Numbered from the stretch's first letter, positions 22,587 through 34,080 are shown. The stretch is DNA of 64,000 nucleotides from Argentina anserina (GCF_933775445.1 NC_065874.1:746501-810500), one strand, 5' to 3'. A program made the numbers and translations. Notes: generated from the sequence alone by a model not told the origin.

Positions 22587-24385
22587 TCAGGTTGGCTTGT
22601 AGTATTTTGTTGGTACAAAAGGCATTTTAGTGACAGTTCCATCGTAGGCCTTTCCTCGGACAACAATCTTAACTTTGGTTCCAGCCTTGTGGTTTCCAGA
22701 TTTCACGTACCCCATAGCAATATTTTTCTTCAGGCATGGGCTGAATCCTCCACTTGTCACTTCCCCAATGGTTTCACCTTTCTCATTCTGAATCTCGCTG
22801 TGGCCTCTAGCAGGTGGGCCGGAAGAGATGAAACCAACACGCCTGATTGAAGGACCGTCAGCTAGTTGCTTGAGAATTACCTCAGCTCCAAGGAAACCAC
22901 CTTCTGCCCTTCTCCTCTTGCCTATAGCCCATGTGAGGCCAGCCTCCACTGGTGTTATATGTTGCTCCATATCGTTACCATATAAACACAAACCAGCTTC
23001 CAGTCGGAGACTATCACGAGCTCCCAGTCCAGTCAACCTCACCTTGCCCTCAGACTTCTCCAAGATTGCTTTGGCAAGATCCAAAGCATTCTCATCAGGA
23101 ACTGAGATTTCAAATCCATCTTCACCAGTGTACCTAAAATTTTCAGTCAAAAAAAGTATCAAACAACCTTCACGGATTACTCCATAATAGAGTAGAAATG
23201 CCAATTGGAAAGTGGAACCAAGAAATGTGAACTAAACAGATACAATTAAGTACTATAGCATCCTGACTTTTTGGGCTTTGTTCTGATATCAACAAGAAAA
23301 ATCAATTAATTGCTTAATTCATTTTCTTAGTAATCCCGAAATAGAATCATAAACAACTATGTATGGAAAATTCCCTTATGCAAGGTACTTGAAAAAGAAG
23401 AGAATAATAGGAAACATACCCAGTCCTTGTGAGAAAGCAATGTGCCCCATTGATATCCAAAATTCGGAACTCTCCGAAATAAAACTTGCTCAAATCTTCT
23501 TTTGTTAAGTGTTGAAGTGTTGGGGCAGCAAGAGGACCCTGCATGGAAATTCAATCAACTATTAGCATATGTCACTGTACAGAATATTAATCAGCGATTG
23601 TAAATTCAAGCTCTGTCCAGTTTGAGCTCACTTTTCTTTACTCACATAATTTATTCATAAAGTTGTCATGCATTACTACAGTTGCAAATTCACAAAGTAG
23701 AAAGCAGGTGAATCAAACAATCACTATAATACATCATAGTATACCTAAAAAAAATAATGGCATTATTGTTAGGAAACAAAATATTGTATTGCATTACAAC
23801 AGTACACGAGAGTAAAGTATTCACCTGAAGAGCCAGAAGAGATCTCTCATCATGGATGTGCCATGAGACGTCTCCCCCTTTGGCCTTGAATGCCTTCATG
23901 TGCTCCTCAATGTGCGCCAAATCCTTATCCCTACATCCAGCATTAACTACAAGGTATATGTGGTCATCAGTAACCTTGGTGACCACAGAGTCATCAATTG
24001 CACCTCCCTTCTCATTTGTAAAGACAGTTAGTGTCCCCGTTCCAGGGGTCAGAGAAGCAACATCAGCAATGACAAGCTTCTCAAGGAATGGAATTGAGTC
24101 CTTCCCCTTGAGACTCAGCCCGCACATATGGGAGACATCAAAGAGCCCACCGTTCTCCCTGCAGTTCACGGTGGAATCCATAATTGAGTCCTTATACTGA
24201 ATAGGCATGCCCCATCCAGCAAATGGCACCATCTTCCCTCCATGAGCAACGTGGAAATCATAAAGAACTGTCTTTTTTAGCTCAGCTTCTGAGGCAAAGT
24301 AGCGACGAGCTACACCCTTCTTATCACCCTGAGCAAGGCGCCGGGTGATTGACTGACCAAGCTGCCACAAACCAGCTCCTCTCAT
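22587..24385 (-). CDS. GDCST: Aminomethyltransferase, mitochondrial (glycine decarboxylase T-protein)
   Basis: T-protein of the glycine cleavage complex. In the mitochondrial matrix it moves the methylene carbon from the H-protein lipoyl arm to tetrahydrofolate and releases ammonia, a key step of photorespiration. Three coding exons, 23825-24385, 23420-23538 and 22587-23133, join in phase to 408 aa, the length of plant T-proteins. An arginine-rich presequence covers the first ~30 residues ([19 protein letters not shown]). Then come [52 protein letters not shown] and [12 protein letters not shown]. The acceptor GTTCAG near 24400, 15 bp before the ATG, with a donor ACTAT|GTGAGT near 24940, implies an intron in the 5' untranslated region. 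A TATA box lies at 25047-25056. No defect seen. Confidence 0.95.
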
Positions 24386-25046
24386 CTTAGCAAATATATC
24401 TGAACGAGAAAAAAAAAAGGCATGAAAGTCTTACATACACATTGCAACATCCAGATACCTCTCAAATGATCAAAATGCATCCAAGTTCAACAAGACAGTT
24501 ATTCCAAACTCTAATTCAAGCAAGATCCTCATATTTCAAGCACAACAATCAATATATGCTACAAGGTCATCGAACAATGCTGCATAGTACTGCATCTCAT
24601 TGTAAAGTTGCATGAGTCATTACCATAATCAATAAACTGGGATCAACAGACTCGATGCAATAGTATTAAAGTAATAAAACACAGTCGAAATCACCAAGCT
24701 GAAGTCTTTACAACCCATTGCTCAATAAAGTTTCAAACTTTACAGCCAGAAATCTACCAATGCAATCCCAAAACACTCCTCGCTACTAAATTTAACCAGA
24801 TTTAATCACACTATCCAACTCATATTTCATACAAACACGCATTCCAATGAAACAAGATGACTGTAATGAATAATATTGATCCCAACAACAACCACACAGA
24901 TCTAACATTACCCAAATGAGAGAAACAAGAAACTCACATAGTAAAAAAGGGTCTTGTTCTGGTTCTGTGTTGTGTTATCCTCTCTTCTTCAAATGCAAGC
25001 AAATCTGAGAGCCCAAAAGAGCATCCCTCAACACCAAAGGTGGGCG

Positions 25047-25056
25047 TTTTATATAT
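25047..25056 (-). promoter_or_regulatory. TATA box of GDCST
   Basis: Minus strand GATATATAAAACG, just upstream of the likely leader exon (about 24940-25020) of the T-protein gene. Confidence 0.6.
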
Positions 25057-25220
25057 CTGAGTGCAAGTACGAGACACAAACAAAGATTAAATCTTTTTTA
25101 AGAAAAAGAAAAAAGGGTTGGTGGTGTGTAGTGGGTGGAGGAGGGTTTCACTTCCTAATCGAAACAACACCCCATCGCTAGTGAGTGGTGATAGCACTAC
25201 CTAACAAAACACACCATCCA

Positions 25221-25445
25221 ATGATTATGATTCTATCACTCTTCTCAATTCTAACTCTCAGTTTCAGTTTCAGTGTTGCACTGTTTCATTTATATACGGG
25301 TGATTCAGTACCACTGAGCCACACCAGAGAAGCTGTGGACTTGAATCATCAGACGGTTGTTGGAGTGGTAGATTCTGAACACATAGAATCTTTGCCGCTG
25401 ATTTTGTCCGAGGTGCAAAATCCGAGTGTTGGAGCGTGGGACTGA
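25221..25445 (+). CDS. Small secreted-type ORF (74 aa), unknown
   Basis: From the first ATG at 25221 the frame is open for 74 codons. It starts with a strong signal-peptide or membrane-anchor stretch (MIMILSLFSILTLSFSFSVA), followed by a polar acidic part (DSVPLSHTREAVDLNHQTVV) and the end GAWD. It is divergent from GDCST, about 165 bp from that gene's TATA box, and lies 54 bp before tRNA-Arg on the opposite strand. It could be a small secreted peptide or the first exon of something longer. No family recognised. Confidence 0.35.
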   Translation: MIMILSLFSILTLSFSFSVALFHLYTGDSVPLSHTREAVDLNHQTVVGVVDSEHIESLPLILSEVQNPSVGAWD

Positions 25446-25486
25446 GCTCATGTGATTATAGGCTTTTAAGTTTTATGAGAGTTGGC

Positions 25487-25491
25487 AAAAA
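25487..25491 (-). terminator. RNA polymerase III terminator of tRNA-Arg
   Basis: Five T residues on the minus strand, 7 bp after the tRNA 3' end. Confidence 0.7.
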
Positions 25492-25498
25492 GAATTTC

Positions 25499-25571
25499 GA
25501 CCACAGTGGGAGTCGAACCCACGACCTTCTGATCCGAAGTCAGACGCGCTAATCCACTGCGCTATGCGGTC
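25499..25571 (-). tRNA. tRNA-Arg (anticodon TCG)
   Basis: A 73-nt cloverleaf on the minus strand. The acceptor stem GACCGCA pairs with TGTGGTC with one G-U. The A box is TAGCGCAGTGG. The anticodon stem TCTGA/TCAGA encloses loop CTTCGGA, giving anticodon TCG, which reads CGA-type arginine codons. The B box is GGTTCGACTCC. There is no intron. An oligo-T terminator follows. Confidence 0.95.
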
Positions 25572-26194
25572 AGTTAATACTATTGGTGTTGTTATATTTA
25601 AATATCTCATACACATTAAGAGAGCTACTTGATCTGTATGCAAAAGCTCATGAAATGAGAAGAGTTGTAAATTTGTGATGCTTAGTTCATAGTGGGGCTA
25701 CGTTTGGAATATGTTTTTTCTTGTGCTAAATTTTTAGATTGATGGTCTCATGATTTTTTTCTTTAGTGATGAAGCATAATCACCATCGCGACGTCTACAC
25801 GTGGAGATTTCTTAATAGACCAAAACCCTAATCCCCCTCTAATATTCTACCTGACAAGTCCATATGGAATATGTGATTACTCAAGTGATCGATGCTTAAT
25901 TTTGCATGCATTGATCGAGCTTGTTGCAATGAGCCAATGATGTAAAATACTGGATCCGGAGAATAGTGCAGAAAAAGGTCAATTTACTTTTCAGGCTACA
26001 TGTGTGCGATTGTCAATGTTGGTGAATTTTCGGCGTTCTGTTAGTTTTGGATTCAGTTGAGTATCTTGAGAATCCTGTTTTAGGGATCCGGTGTTTGATA
26101 TATGTCGAAAATGTCTTTGTGTTCAAATGATAAATCAACAGAAGTTGGGAGTGTTAGTCCTCAAAAGGATGTACAACATCAATGAAGTTAGACT
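25572..26194. other. Intergenic
   Basis: AT-rich spacer; nothing recognised. Confidence 0.5.
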
Positions 26195-27438
26195 TCAGAC
26201 TTTAGGTTGGTCACCTATACCATACATGTAAAACAAAGCAGTGGAAGGTTCAATCATCTTAAGGCACATGTCAAACAACTTCTTATCCAGATCCAACTTC
26301 TCCTCAAGTTCCTTTGCAAGCTCAGAAGTGATCAGCTCTACTTCTCTATCGAATTGTTTGTTCTCTGTGTTCCGGGCTTCAATTCTGATTTCCAAATCAG
26401 AAATAATCCGCCTCTCTTCTTCCACTAGATCTCTAGTTTGCCGCTGTTGACGGAGGCAACGGATATGATGGACCATGTCTTCATAGACCTTTAGCGCCTC
26501 CTCTCTGAATGGATGCGGGGAGTCATTAAGCTTTGCCAGGAAATAGATGTTGCTCTTCAGAAGTTCCGCTTCATCTTCATTTAAATTCACATAACCTTTC
26601 CTTTTAAGGTTACGTGCCGATTCTTTCGCCCGATCCACGGTCTCTTTTGAAACGACCCTCTTTTTATATCCCTTTCTCGTGCCCGTTAAAAACTCGACGC
26701 AGCCCTGACGATCACCAAGCTGTGGTAGAGGGGGGGAACTGTCAACACGGTGTCCATCCTAAATAAGATAGATACACACCAGGTATATTAGTGATAAAAG
26801 AGTCATCACATACGGACATCTAAATTAAGTGGATGTAGGAAAAAGAAAAAACCACCCATTCCTGGGATTCGAAGAAATTCCAGTGAAGTAAGAACAGAAG
26901 TTCCTTAACTCCATCAAGGCTTTATTAATCATCATTAAACTTCAAAACATGAACTCATTCTTTTCATGATACTCAATTACATTACATCAAAACTGTTTCA
27001 AACTAATCCTGCTGCGCATGTCTTTACTCTTTACACCATGCAGATGAACTCAAGTACTCAATCAGTTACTAGTCATATTAGGTAAGGGCTTACAAGTTGT
27101 TTGCCCAAATTAGCCTTGAGCTGGGCTAGCAGCAAGGCTGGAGAGCCTTCCATCGGGGAAGCAACACCTCTAGCTGCTTCCGGTGGTGCCGGTGTTCTCT
27201 GTCCAGCCTCCTCAACACAAACCTTCAACTCTTCTTGATCGACCAACCTCAGTAAAGCTTCTTGATGTTCAATTCTAGCAAACAGGAAAATCCAAAATAA
27301 TATTTACAGCCAACAATAATTATTATCATAAACTGATCCAACAACAACAATTATCATAATACATAATTCTATTTCTCACCTAAACTGATCCTTCCTCTTC
27401 CCTGATGATGATGATGCAACATCCTTCCTCTTCGGCAT
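26195..27438 (-). CDS. Coiled-coil protein of unknown function (267 aa)
   Basis: Three exons, 27380-27438, 27094-27274 and 26195-26758, join in phase with GT-AG introns and give 267 aa. The N-terminus is basic (MPKRKDVASSSSGKRKDQFR) and could be a nuclear localisation signal. A middle part rich in P, E and A is followed by GCVEFLTGTRKGYKKRVVSK. The last 150 residues are mostly a charged coiled coil (EALKVYEDMVHHIRCLRQQR, then LEIRIEARNTENKQFDREVE), ending in a hydrophobic tail FYMYGIGDQPKV. A probable leader exon ends at TCTG|GTAAGG near 27830. I do not recognise the family. Coding without breaks over three spliced exons argues for a real gene. Confidence 0.65.
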
Positions 27439-29079
27439 CACTTACAGAGTTCTCCTAAACCTCAGTGACCTTCAACAAAACCCAAATATTAGTTGAATAG
27501 ACCACAATCTGCATATATATGGGGTGTGTGTGCTGATATATGTGCTTAGCGCAGTAATAAACCTCAAGTAAAAACAAATCAACTATAAATCTAATTCAAA
27601 CTCAGACAGATAAAAACATGACTGGAACTACTACCTAATAAAATAAATATAGTGAGGGGCTTGTGTGCAACCCCATACATATAGCTTTGCGTCTCTTTCT
27701 CAAGTTTAATTAAAAAAAATAACGTTTAAAGAACTAATGAGCAACCTCCCTCATCCACATAAACAACCAAACCAGTAATTTTCAGAGAGAATCGGACCCT
27801 AAGTTAATTGCAATGCTGTTGGCTTACCTTACCAGACGGGTCGAAGGGGGACGAACTGCGCCACTGAGGGACGAAAGAGGCGGAGAGATACTTCGGGAGC
27901 AACGAATAAAAGAGGGATTCTAGCCTTCTAGGGTACAGCGTTATAATTGCTTTTGGGTCTGGATCTTCTTCTTCTATTATCATTTGTTTTTGTTTTGGGT
28001 CCGATCCAGTTAGACGCCCAAGGCCCTCCTTCAATAATCTTATCTAATACAACTCCCAAGGCACCGCCTCGACTCTCTCCCGGATTTAATATAATCTAAG
28101 ACTCAAATTCAATCTCAATATATATAGTAGAAGACCATCGTACTCAGTCTCATAAGGCTTCTAGCATGTTAACAAGTTGAGCTGATGAAGCCTTGCTCTT
28201 ATTAGACCTGGTAGCACATCATAAGGTACGCCAGTGTCCTACAAACCTTTTCCTCTGTATTTCCAATCTCCTGTTTTTCAAGGAACTCAAGTATCAAGTA
28301 CGTTTTCAAAATATGCCTGAAACCGAAGTGCTTGCCAACAACCCCCTAAAAAAAAGCACTTCCAACGTGATTCTCCAACTAAAGTAGAGAAACGGGGTTA
28401 CGTATGCATGCTGACATTACCTTATAAAATGACTAATGTAAATATATATGTACACAGCAAGTGTAAGTGTTACGCTTCTTAAGCTCAATGAAAAGGAGTA
28501 ATCAAAACCTATTAATTGAAAGGAGGGGACATCGTTGCATAAAGAAGAGATTAATACTTATCAAACATAACCAAAGCAACTTGTAATGCAAAGTCTAAGA
28601 CAGGATGTAGTGGTGACAATCAAGCTTTCAATAATAGCACACACCTTCTCAGTTAGTTAATCATGTTTTCATCAATGCAAATATAAATAAGGCTCCGAGT
28701 TCATTAATCTGCTGCATGAACGGTCTCCCCATGCTCAGAACCCTGTAAACTCAAAGCTACCATAGGGACACGGATATTAAGGAAAGTAAATCCAACATAA
28801 AACTAGATTAACACAAAATAGCTGTCTTCCTATATGATTCAATGAATCACTCCAATAATTCTATCATATTTCGTGCGGTATAAGTATCACAAGAAAGCTG
28901 ATTAGTCATCCAATTATATAATCATTCTACTGAAATTTCAATTTCAATCTAAATCTGGACCTCTCACAAAGCAATACCAGAAGATAAAACTGCATGAATA
29001 ACAAAGCCAAACCTGATTAGTGATAAACCACATGTAAAACAAGAACACACCAGATAACTCCAAATGAAAATGTTATACT
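27439..29079. other. Intergenic with the leader of the coiled-coil gene
   Basis: About 27825-27960 is the likely non-coding leader exon of the minus-strand gene. The rest is AT-rich spacer without supported features. Confidence 0.45.
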
Positions 29080-29145
29080 ACTTCCTTTGAGCGGCATCTC
29101 AACAGGGTTACCACATTCCCGAACCCCCTAAAACATGAGAACACC
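29080..29145. pseudogene. Ghost of the coiled-coil module's 3' flank
   Basis: The stretch CTTCCTTTGAGCGGCATCTC, then ACCACATTCCCGAACCCCCT, closely resembles 37010-37070 (downstream of the 37.2-kb copy). More loosely, it resembles the reverse complement of about 11603-11640 (downstream of the 10.8-kb copy). No coding part is left here. It is probably the 3' remnant of another copy. Confidence 0.45.
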
Positions 29146-29179
29146 TTCCAAAAACAATCTTTACTAACAAGCATTCATA

Positions 29180-29275
29180 ATCTCTTTATAGAGCTTAATT
29201 AGGATCCAACTTCCTCAAAGCCAACCAAAACCAAAATAACTGACGTACAAATAAGAACATGAAATATCAGCAGTG
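29180..29275 (+). pseudogene. Relic of a kiwellin promoter and start
   Basis: TTAATTAGGATCCAACTTCC, then CAAAGCCAACCAAA and an ATGAAATATCAG, parallel the region before and at the start of the truncated kiwellin gene at 30436-30515 (TTACTTAGGATCCAATTCCT, CAAACCAACCTAAA, ATGAAGTATCAC). A stop follows after six codons. A duplicated and lost gene is the simplest reading. Confidence 0.5.
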
Positions 29276-30434
29276 TGTAGAACCGACTTTTGTAATATAC
29301 TTGAAATTTGTAATTATGACTCCCACATATAATTAAAACAACAAGGTAAACATAAAACCCAAAAAATCAAGAAGGAACAAGCTAGATTGGGACATAATAG
29401 TGTAATCAAACATCATGGGAAGCTAGATATACGAGAATTGAACCAAGCGTCAGACCATGTAATACGACTGATATCTAAGTCACCCCAATTGTCGATCATT
29501 AGAGACACCGAAGACCTTGCAGACATCCATGGGGCTAGGCTGTCATATAATGTAAATTAAAAGGACAAGGAGCTGGGGTTAATATCTAATGCTTTTCCTG
29601 TGTTGACAGTGACAAGGTCTAGCAAGCAAATTTGCGCAGAAACAAAAGTAGTCAGTCCCAGACTTGCTATTTCCCCAATATTAGTTAAAATTCTCAGTGC
29701 TTGTACTCATCTTTTAACCTTCATCGATTGGCCATTCTACAAGTTGAAGCTGAATAGACCAAAGTCAGAATTTTTACTGCATGTTACATTTTGGTTCAAC
29801 AATTTTTTATTAACACAGATGCAGCGATAACAGAATTGTCATAAGGGATCGATTGGCTGTTTAATTTTTACCAACTTGTAGAATCTGATCGTAAAATTGT
29901 CATCCTATAACGGGCTCCTTATAGTTTACTGACTAGTGACTACTGAAGTACGTTTTCATCATATGGGGAAGGAAATGTATATCAATATTCCAGAATTTTT
30001 ATAAGCTAATAGAATTCCCAGCAAAAATGCCATACATGTTAAACTTCAATAGGCTCCTGACTTTGCATCACAAATATATGTTCTTAAGATTCTAAAAGAT
30101 CCTTGGAGTAATCTATCATCAATAAATCTTTAGTTAGTTTCTCTTGTACAAGGATTCTCTTAGTATTAATCAACCAAGCAATTCTTACACAGCTGCAGAC
30201 AGGACCATCATTGAATACAAAAATGGTTCTTAGTATATGGTGATATGAGCTGTATGCACACAATGAGACTTTACCAATATGAAATCTTACAGTATAATTT
30301 GACTTTATGCTTATTAGCTACATTATGGAGTCTTATCTTGAACAGACAGTTTATTCATTTTTAGGATTATATGATATTAAAAATTTAAGCCAGCAACCTA
30401 GCTGTTCTAAGCATTCATATATGAACTCTGTAGT

Positions 30435-30443
30435 CTATATATA
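30435..30443 (+). promoter_or_regulatory. TATA box of the truncated kiwellin gene
   Basis: CTATATATAG, 60 bp before the ATG at 30503. Confidence 0.55.
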
Positions 30444-30502
30444 GCCTTACTTAGGATCCAATTCCTTCAAACCAACCTAAAGGAGCAGGAATTCAAAGAA
30501 AC

Positions 30503-30709
30503 ATGAAGTATCACTTTTGTTCTTCTGGTGCTTTTCTGTTCATCTTAATCATTCTTGTAACAATCTGTTTGAGCATTGAAGTTCAAACATGCAAACCAAG
30601 TGGCAAAGTAATCGGCGTAAAGCCTCCTAAGAAACAATGTAACCCTGAGAACCATTCAGATTGCTGCAAAAAAGGCAAGACACCACTATCAATTGCTATC
30701 AAATCTTAA
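30503..30709 (+). pseudogene. Truncated kiwellin / ripening-related protein
   Basis: 68 codons from ATG 30503. A signal peptide (residues 1 to about 28, AFLFILIILVTICLSIEVQT) is followed by the kiwellin N-terminal cysteine motif CKPSGKVIGVKPPKKQCNPE, then NHSDCCKKGK. Kiwellins are secreted, cysteine-rich, about 190-210 aa, linked to fruit ripening and defence. Here the frame leaves the family after CCKKGK and stops ten codons later, and I find no continuation in other frames nearby. TATA box and start are intact, so a 40-residue secreted peptide could still be made. A relic of a second copy lies 1.3 kb upstream. Confidence 0.7.
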
Positions 30710-31520
30710 TACAACCTTTAACCAACTCTTAATAAAACCATATACCAATGATAAAATCACTTATCAGTATATAGTAACTGATAATTTCCTATTGCAACTT
30801 CAATTCCCTTGAAGGTTTGATACTTTTTAAATTGATCTTTCTCTTCATTTCCTCTCTAATTGGTCTAGTGATTCTAATCAAATAACATTGACCAGAAAAC
30901 GTATAAACAAAAACAGTGACAAAAGAATCCTGAACTAATAACCCACATGATAGACCCTTACCTTCTATAGCTCTAACTCTAGATTATTCAGATACCATGT
31001 AAATTGTTCAATTCAGCAAAATGCATTCTACAAACCTTACAATGTCATTGATTAAAACTCTCGTATTCAATATCAATCAAAAGCTTCTCTACGAAAGGAT
31101 AGCAAGAACAAACGCCAGACTCGTAAACCAATCGAAATCAATTTAGATTGAAATTGAAATGAAGAAAAGGGCGAGTGAGGTTACCTCATCAGGGGTTGTG
31201 GGAAAGTGCGCCAAGGTGTTGGTTGAAGCAATTTCATTGAAGCCGATAACTGATAGAGGCCATATGGCTTACCTGCTTGATTATCGATTTTCCCGAGTAG
31301 GATTGTATGTAATATGAGGAACGCCCCAAAACCCAGAATAAAGCCTGTGTACCAATGTCAAATATCTGCGTCACTCCCCTAATCGAATTAGAGGTCCAAC
31401 AACACGAAGGAAACATCCCAGTAGATAAACCATATAACAATGATAAACCATTAATTTGAAACATAATATCAGTTAATAACAGTCTGAACTCTAACAACAA
31501 AAAGACCTAAAACACAATGA
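30710..31520. other. Intergenic: 3' side of the SPT16-fusion gene
   Basis: Probable 3' untranslated sequence of the minus-strand gene. A minus-strand donor-like CTGATGAG|GTAACC sits near 31180. No coding frame supported. Confidence 0.45.
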
Positions 31521-33203
31521 CTAGGAATCTAAAACCACATCAAAAAGGAGATCAAACTCATCGAATTGGGATTGTATTTGCTCAGCCAACTCTGCCTCCT
31601 TCAAAGCTTTTGCCAACTTCTCCTTATCTGCTGTTATAGACGCCAAGTCTTCTTGATTTGCAATCATATTTCTTTCATTGGCAGCATTTAATTCTTCCAA
31701 CTTGCTATTAAGCTCCTTAATCTTCTTATCTTTTGCTTCCAATTGGGTCCATATACGTAGAGCTTCAAATATAAAGTCATCAGAGTCACAGTCAATCCTC
31801 ATATCTTCTACTATCAAATGATCATCATCATCATCATCTAACACCATAAATCCCGGCTGTCTTTCTCCTCCTTCAACAAAAGGCAATATGATATCCTCAA
31901 TCCTTTTCGAGCACTCAGCTGTAATTACTTCAGGACCAGCACTGTTAACAATAACAGTGTCTGCCAGCCATAGAGAGAATTTTTTTCCTCTCACATCACT
32001 CCGGATATTCAGAAATCCTACGAACAAATTAAACACCATACCTTCTTTAACCAATAATTCATTTTTTCCATGAACATTCAACTCAGGTTCGTGGATTTCA
32101 AGACCGATGCCGGAACCAGCATGTTTCAACAGCTTAGCAGATAATGCAGGTACCTTTTCCTTCACGCAAGAAACCGCTGCTTCATAAGCATCACTCACTT
32201 TGTTGCCTGGCTTCAGCTTAAAGATGGCTGCTATATGAGCATCGTGAAGAACTGTATATGCCTTTCTCTGGGAGTCAGTGGGATCAATCAAAAATGTCCT
32301 AGCAATAAAAGAGTTGTAATACTCAAATTTGGTTCCAACAGAGGATATGATAATACTTTGCGGACTATACTTCAGCTGCTTGTTATTGCATGGTATAAGA
32401 GGCTTTAAATCAAAACACTCCCCACTCTGAAAAACTGGAGGAGAAGCCACAACAGATACATCTGAGAGTTGTCGTATGGCGTTCAATGTATTTACACTCA
32501 TAGAAGAATGAGAAATCTTCTGCTTCCCTTTGATAATTTTGTCAACCTCTGGAATCATAACATTCTTCATTACATGGGCGGCAAATGAAGCAGATTTCCT
32601 GACTTTAAAAAGCTCATACCTGTCCTTTACGCTAAACAGCTCAGACAACCCTCTACTTGCATCAACAAGCTGAACCCTTCTGTCCTGTTTTATCTTTCTG
32701 AACCACAATTTGGCTACATCTCCCTTGAGAATCTCGAGTTTTATGTGTCCCACAAGAGCACCTGCATTCAAGTTTCTGATAATGACATCCATGAGACCAC
32801 TGCCATCACCATCATCATCGGACTTCACGTAAAGCTGAAAATCTGCACCAACGGCTTGCTTGGCAATTGGTCCGACAAGCTGGAGAAAAGAAAACTCGTG
32901 GTTGCTACTGAGACAATAAATCTGATCTTTCATCAAAACAAATATGCTCTTAAAGATCACCCTGCCAAACAACCACTTGCATATAACGGACCCTTTAAGA
33001 CGTAGGGTATTCCGTCTTTGGGCCTTCTCGTCTATTGATCGTTTGGTTTTCTGCTCTTTCTGTTCAGAAGTTGCAAAGGTCAGAACGTTTGATGAACCCC
33101 AAAGATTCAATCGTTGTGAATCCCAATGTGAGTACAGTTTCTTCAGTCTCTCACTAAATATATGTAGATCATCCATAAGGTATTGTCCTGAATACTTCAT
33201 CAT
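31521..33203 (-). CDS. SPT16 N-terminal domain fused to a coiled-coil tail (560 aa)
   Basis: SPT16 is the large subunit of FACT, a nuclear histone chaperone acting in transcription and replication. Residues ~1-440 match its N-terminal aminopeptidase-like (inactive M24 fold) domain: KKLYSHWDSQRLNLWGSSNV, SHSSMSVNTLNAI, YYNSFIARTFLIDPT, AGSGIGLEIHEPELNVHGKN and LADTVIVNSAGPEV. Canonical SPT16 is about 1,050-1,070 aa; the dimerisation, middle and acidic C-terminal domains are absent. Instead, an acidic linker (LDDDDDDHLIVED) leads to a coiled coil (DKKIKELNSKLEELNAANER) and the tail QFDEFDLLFDVVLDS. That tail is shared with loci at 10.8 and 37.2 kb. The coding region is intronless from ATG 33203; a 61-bp leader intron (33223-33283) is likely. 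The frame is unbroken, so a product is plausible. Confidence 0.8.
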   Translation of the reverse strand: MMKYSGQYLMDDLHIFSERLKKLYSHWDSQRLNLWGSSNVLTFATSEQKEQKTKRSIDEKAQRRNTLRLKGSVICKWLFGRVIFKSIFVLMKDQIYCLSSNHEFSFLQLVGPIAKQAVGADFQLYVKSDDDGDGSGLMDVIIRNLNAGALVGHIKLEILKGDVAKLWFRKIKQDRRVQLVDASRGLSELFSVKDRYELFKVRKSASFAAHVMKNVMIPEVDKIIKGKQKISHSSMSVNTLNAIRQLSDVSVVASPPVFQSGECFDLKPLIPCNNKQLKYSPQSIIISSVGTKFEYYNSFIARTFLIDPTDSQRKAYTVLHDAHIAAIFKLKPGNKVSDAYEAAVSCVKEKVPALSAKLLKHAGSGIGLEIHEPELNVHGKNELLVKEGMVFNLFVGFLNIRSDVRGKKFSLWLADTVIVNSAGPEVITAECSKRIEDIILPFVEGGERQPGFMVLDDDDDDHLIVEDMRIDCDSDDFIFEALRIWTQLEAKDKKIKELNSKLEELNAANERNMIANQEDLASITADKEKLAKALKEAELAEQIQSQFDEFDLLFDVVLDS

Positions 33204-34080
33204 TGACCAAACTTAGTAACTATAAACTGAAATGGAAGTTCCAAGCTAACAAAACTAAACCGGGTAAATTCAAGAAATTATACCTGCAAAGCAAACTATA
33301 AGATCAGAACTGTTGCTTTCCCAGCAGCTCTCTCACTCTCTAGTCTCCAATGCAAGAAGACGAACGAATTATAAAGATTCATAATTCAGGTCCCCAATCG
33401 TCTCAATTTTCTCGCACTTTGAATCAAAGAATCCTCAACTGAAAATAAAAATACTTGGATTGAAATGTTGACATCAAAAAGAAAAAGAGGGAGGAGAGAC
33501 TAACCTGGTCCAGTCTGATCAATCCCAAAAAGCGCTTGAAAATCAATGCGGCACAATCAGTCAATCATATCATAGCTTCGAATCGGAAATGCCAAGAAAG
33601 AACTGGCGAGCCCAACAGTTGACAGAGTGAGAGGAAACTTATGCCCAAGTCGATGTTTCTTTGTTGTCTTTTTTTGGTTGGGACGACAAGAAACTTTAAT
33701 CCTTCCCTTGTCGGACATTGTTTCTCTATTGAGAAAGTAAACAAACGAGTCAGCTGACAAGGCCAAACACGACCTCAGGTTTTCCTTATCTATCTTTTAT
33801 CTTGTCATCAAAAAATACTAGTGACCGGACCCAGGATTGTAACTATGGTATTGACGAGATATGGATGATGTTTTGAATCAAGTAGGCATTCATATTTTCA
33901 GTTGGTTTTGATTTTTCTTAGTCTATATAATTACTTTCACTTGTGATCAAATTCATCATGAAAGAAAGCATGTAACAAATTGAATTGGTGGCAAATTATT
34001 TCAAGTAGGTTGATGTTGTTTTCAATTTTATATACAAGGATATAATTGGAACTTTAGTATATGTTTGTTTTCCATTCCTA
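33204..34080. other. Leader and promoter region of the SPT16-fusion gene
   Basis: Contains the likely leader intron (donor CAG|GTATAA at 33283, acceptor TTTATAG at 33223) and upstream promoter sequence. No separate gene supported. Confidence 0.4.
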
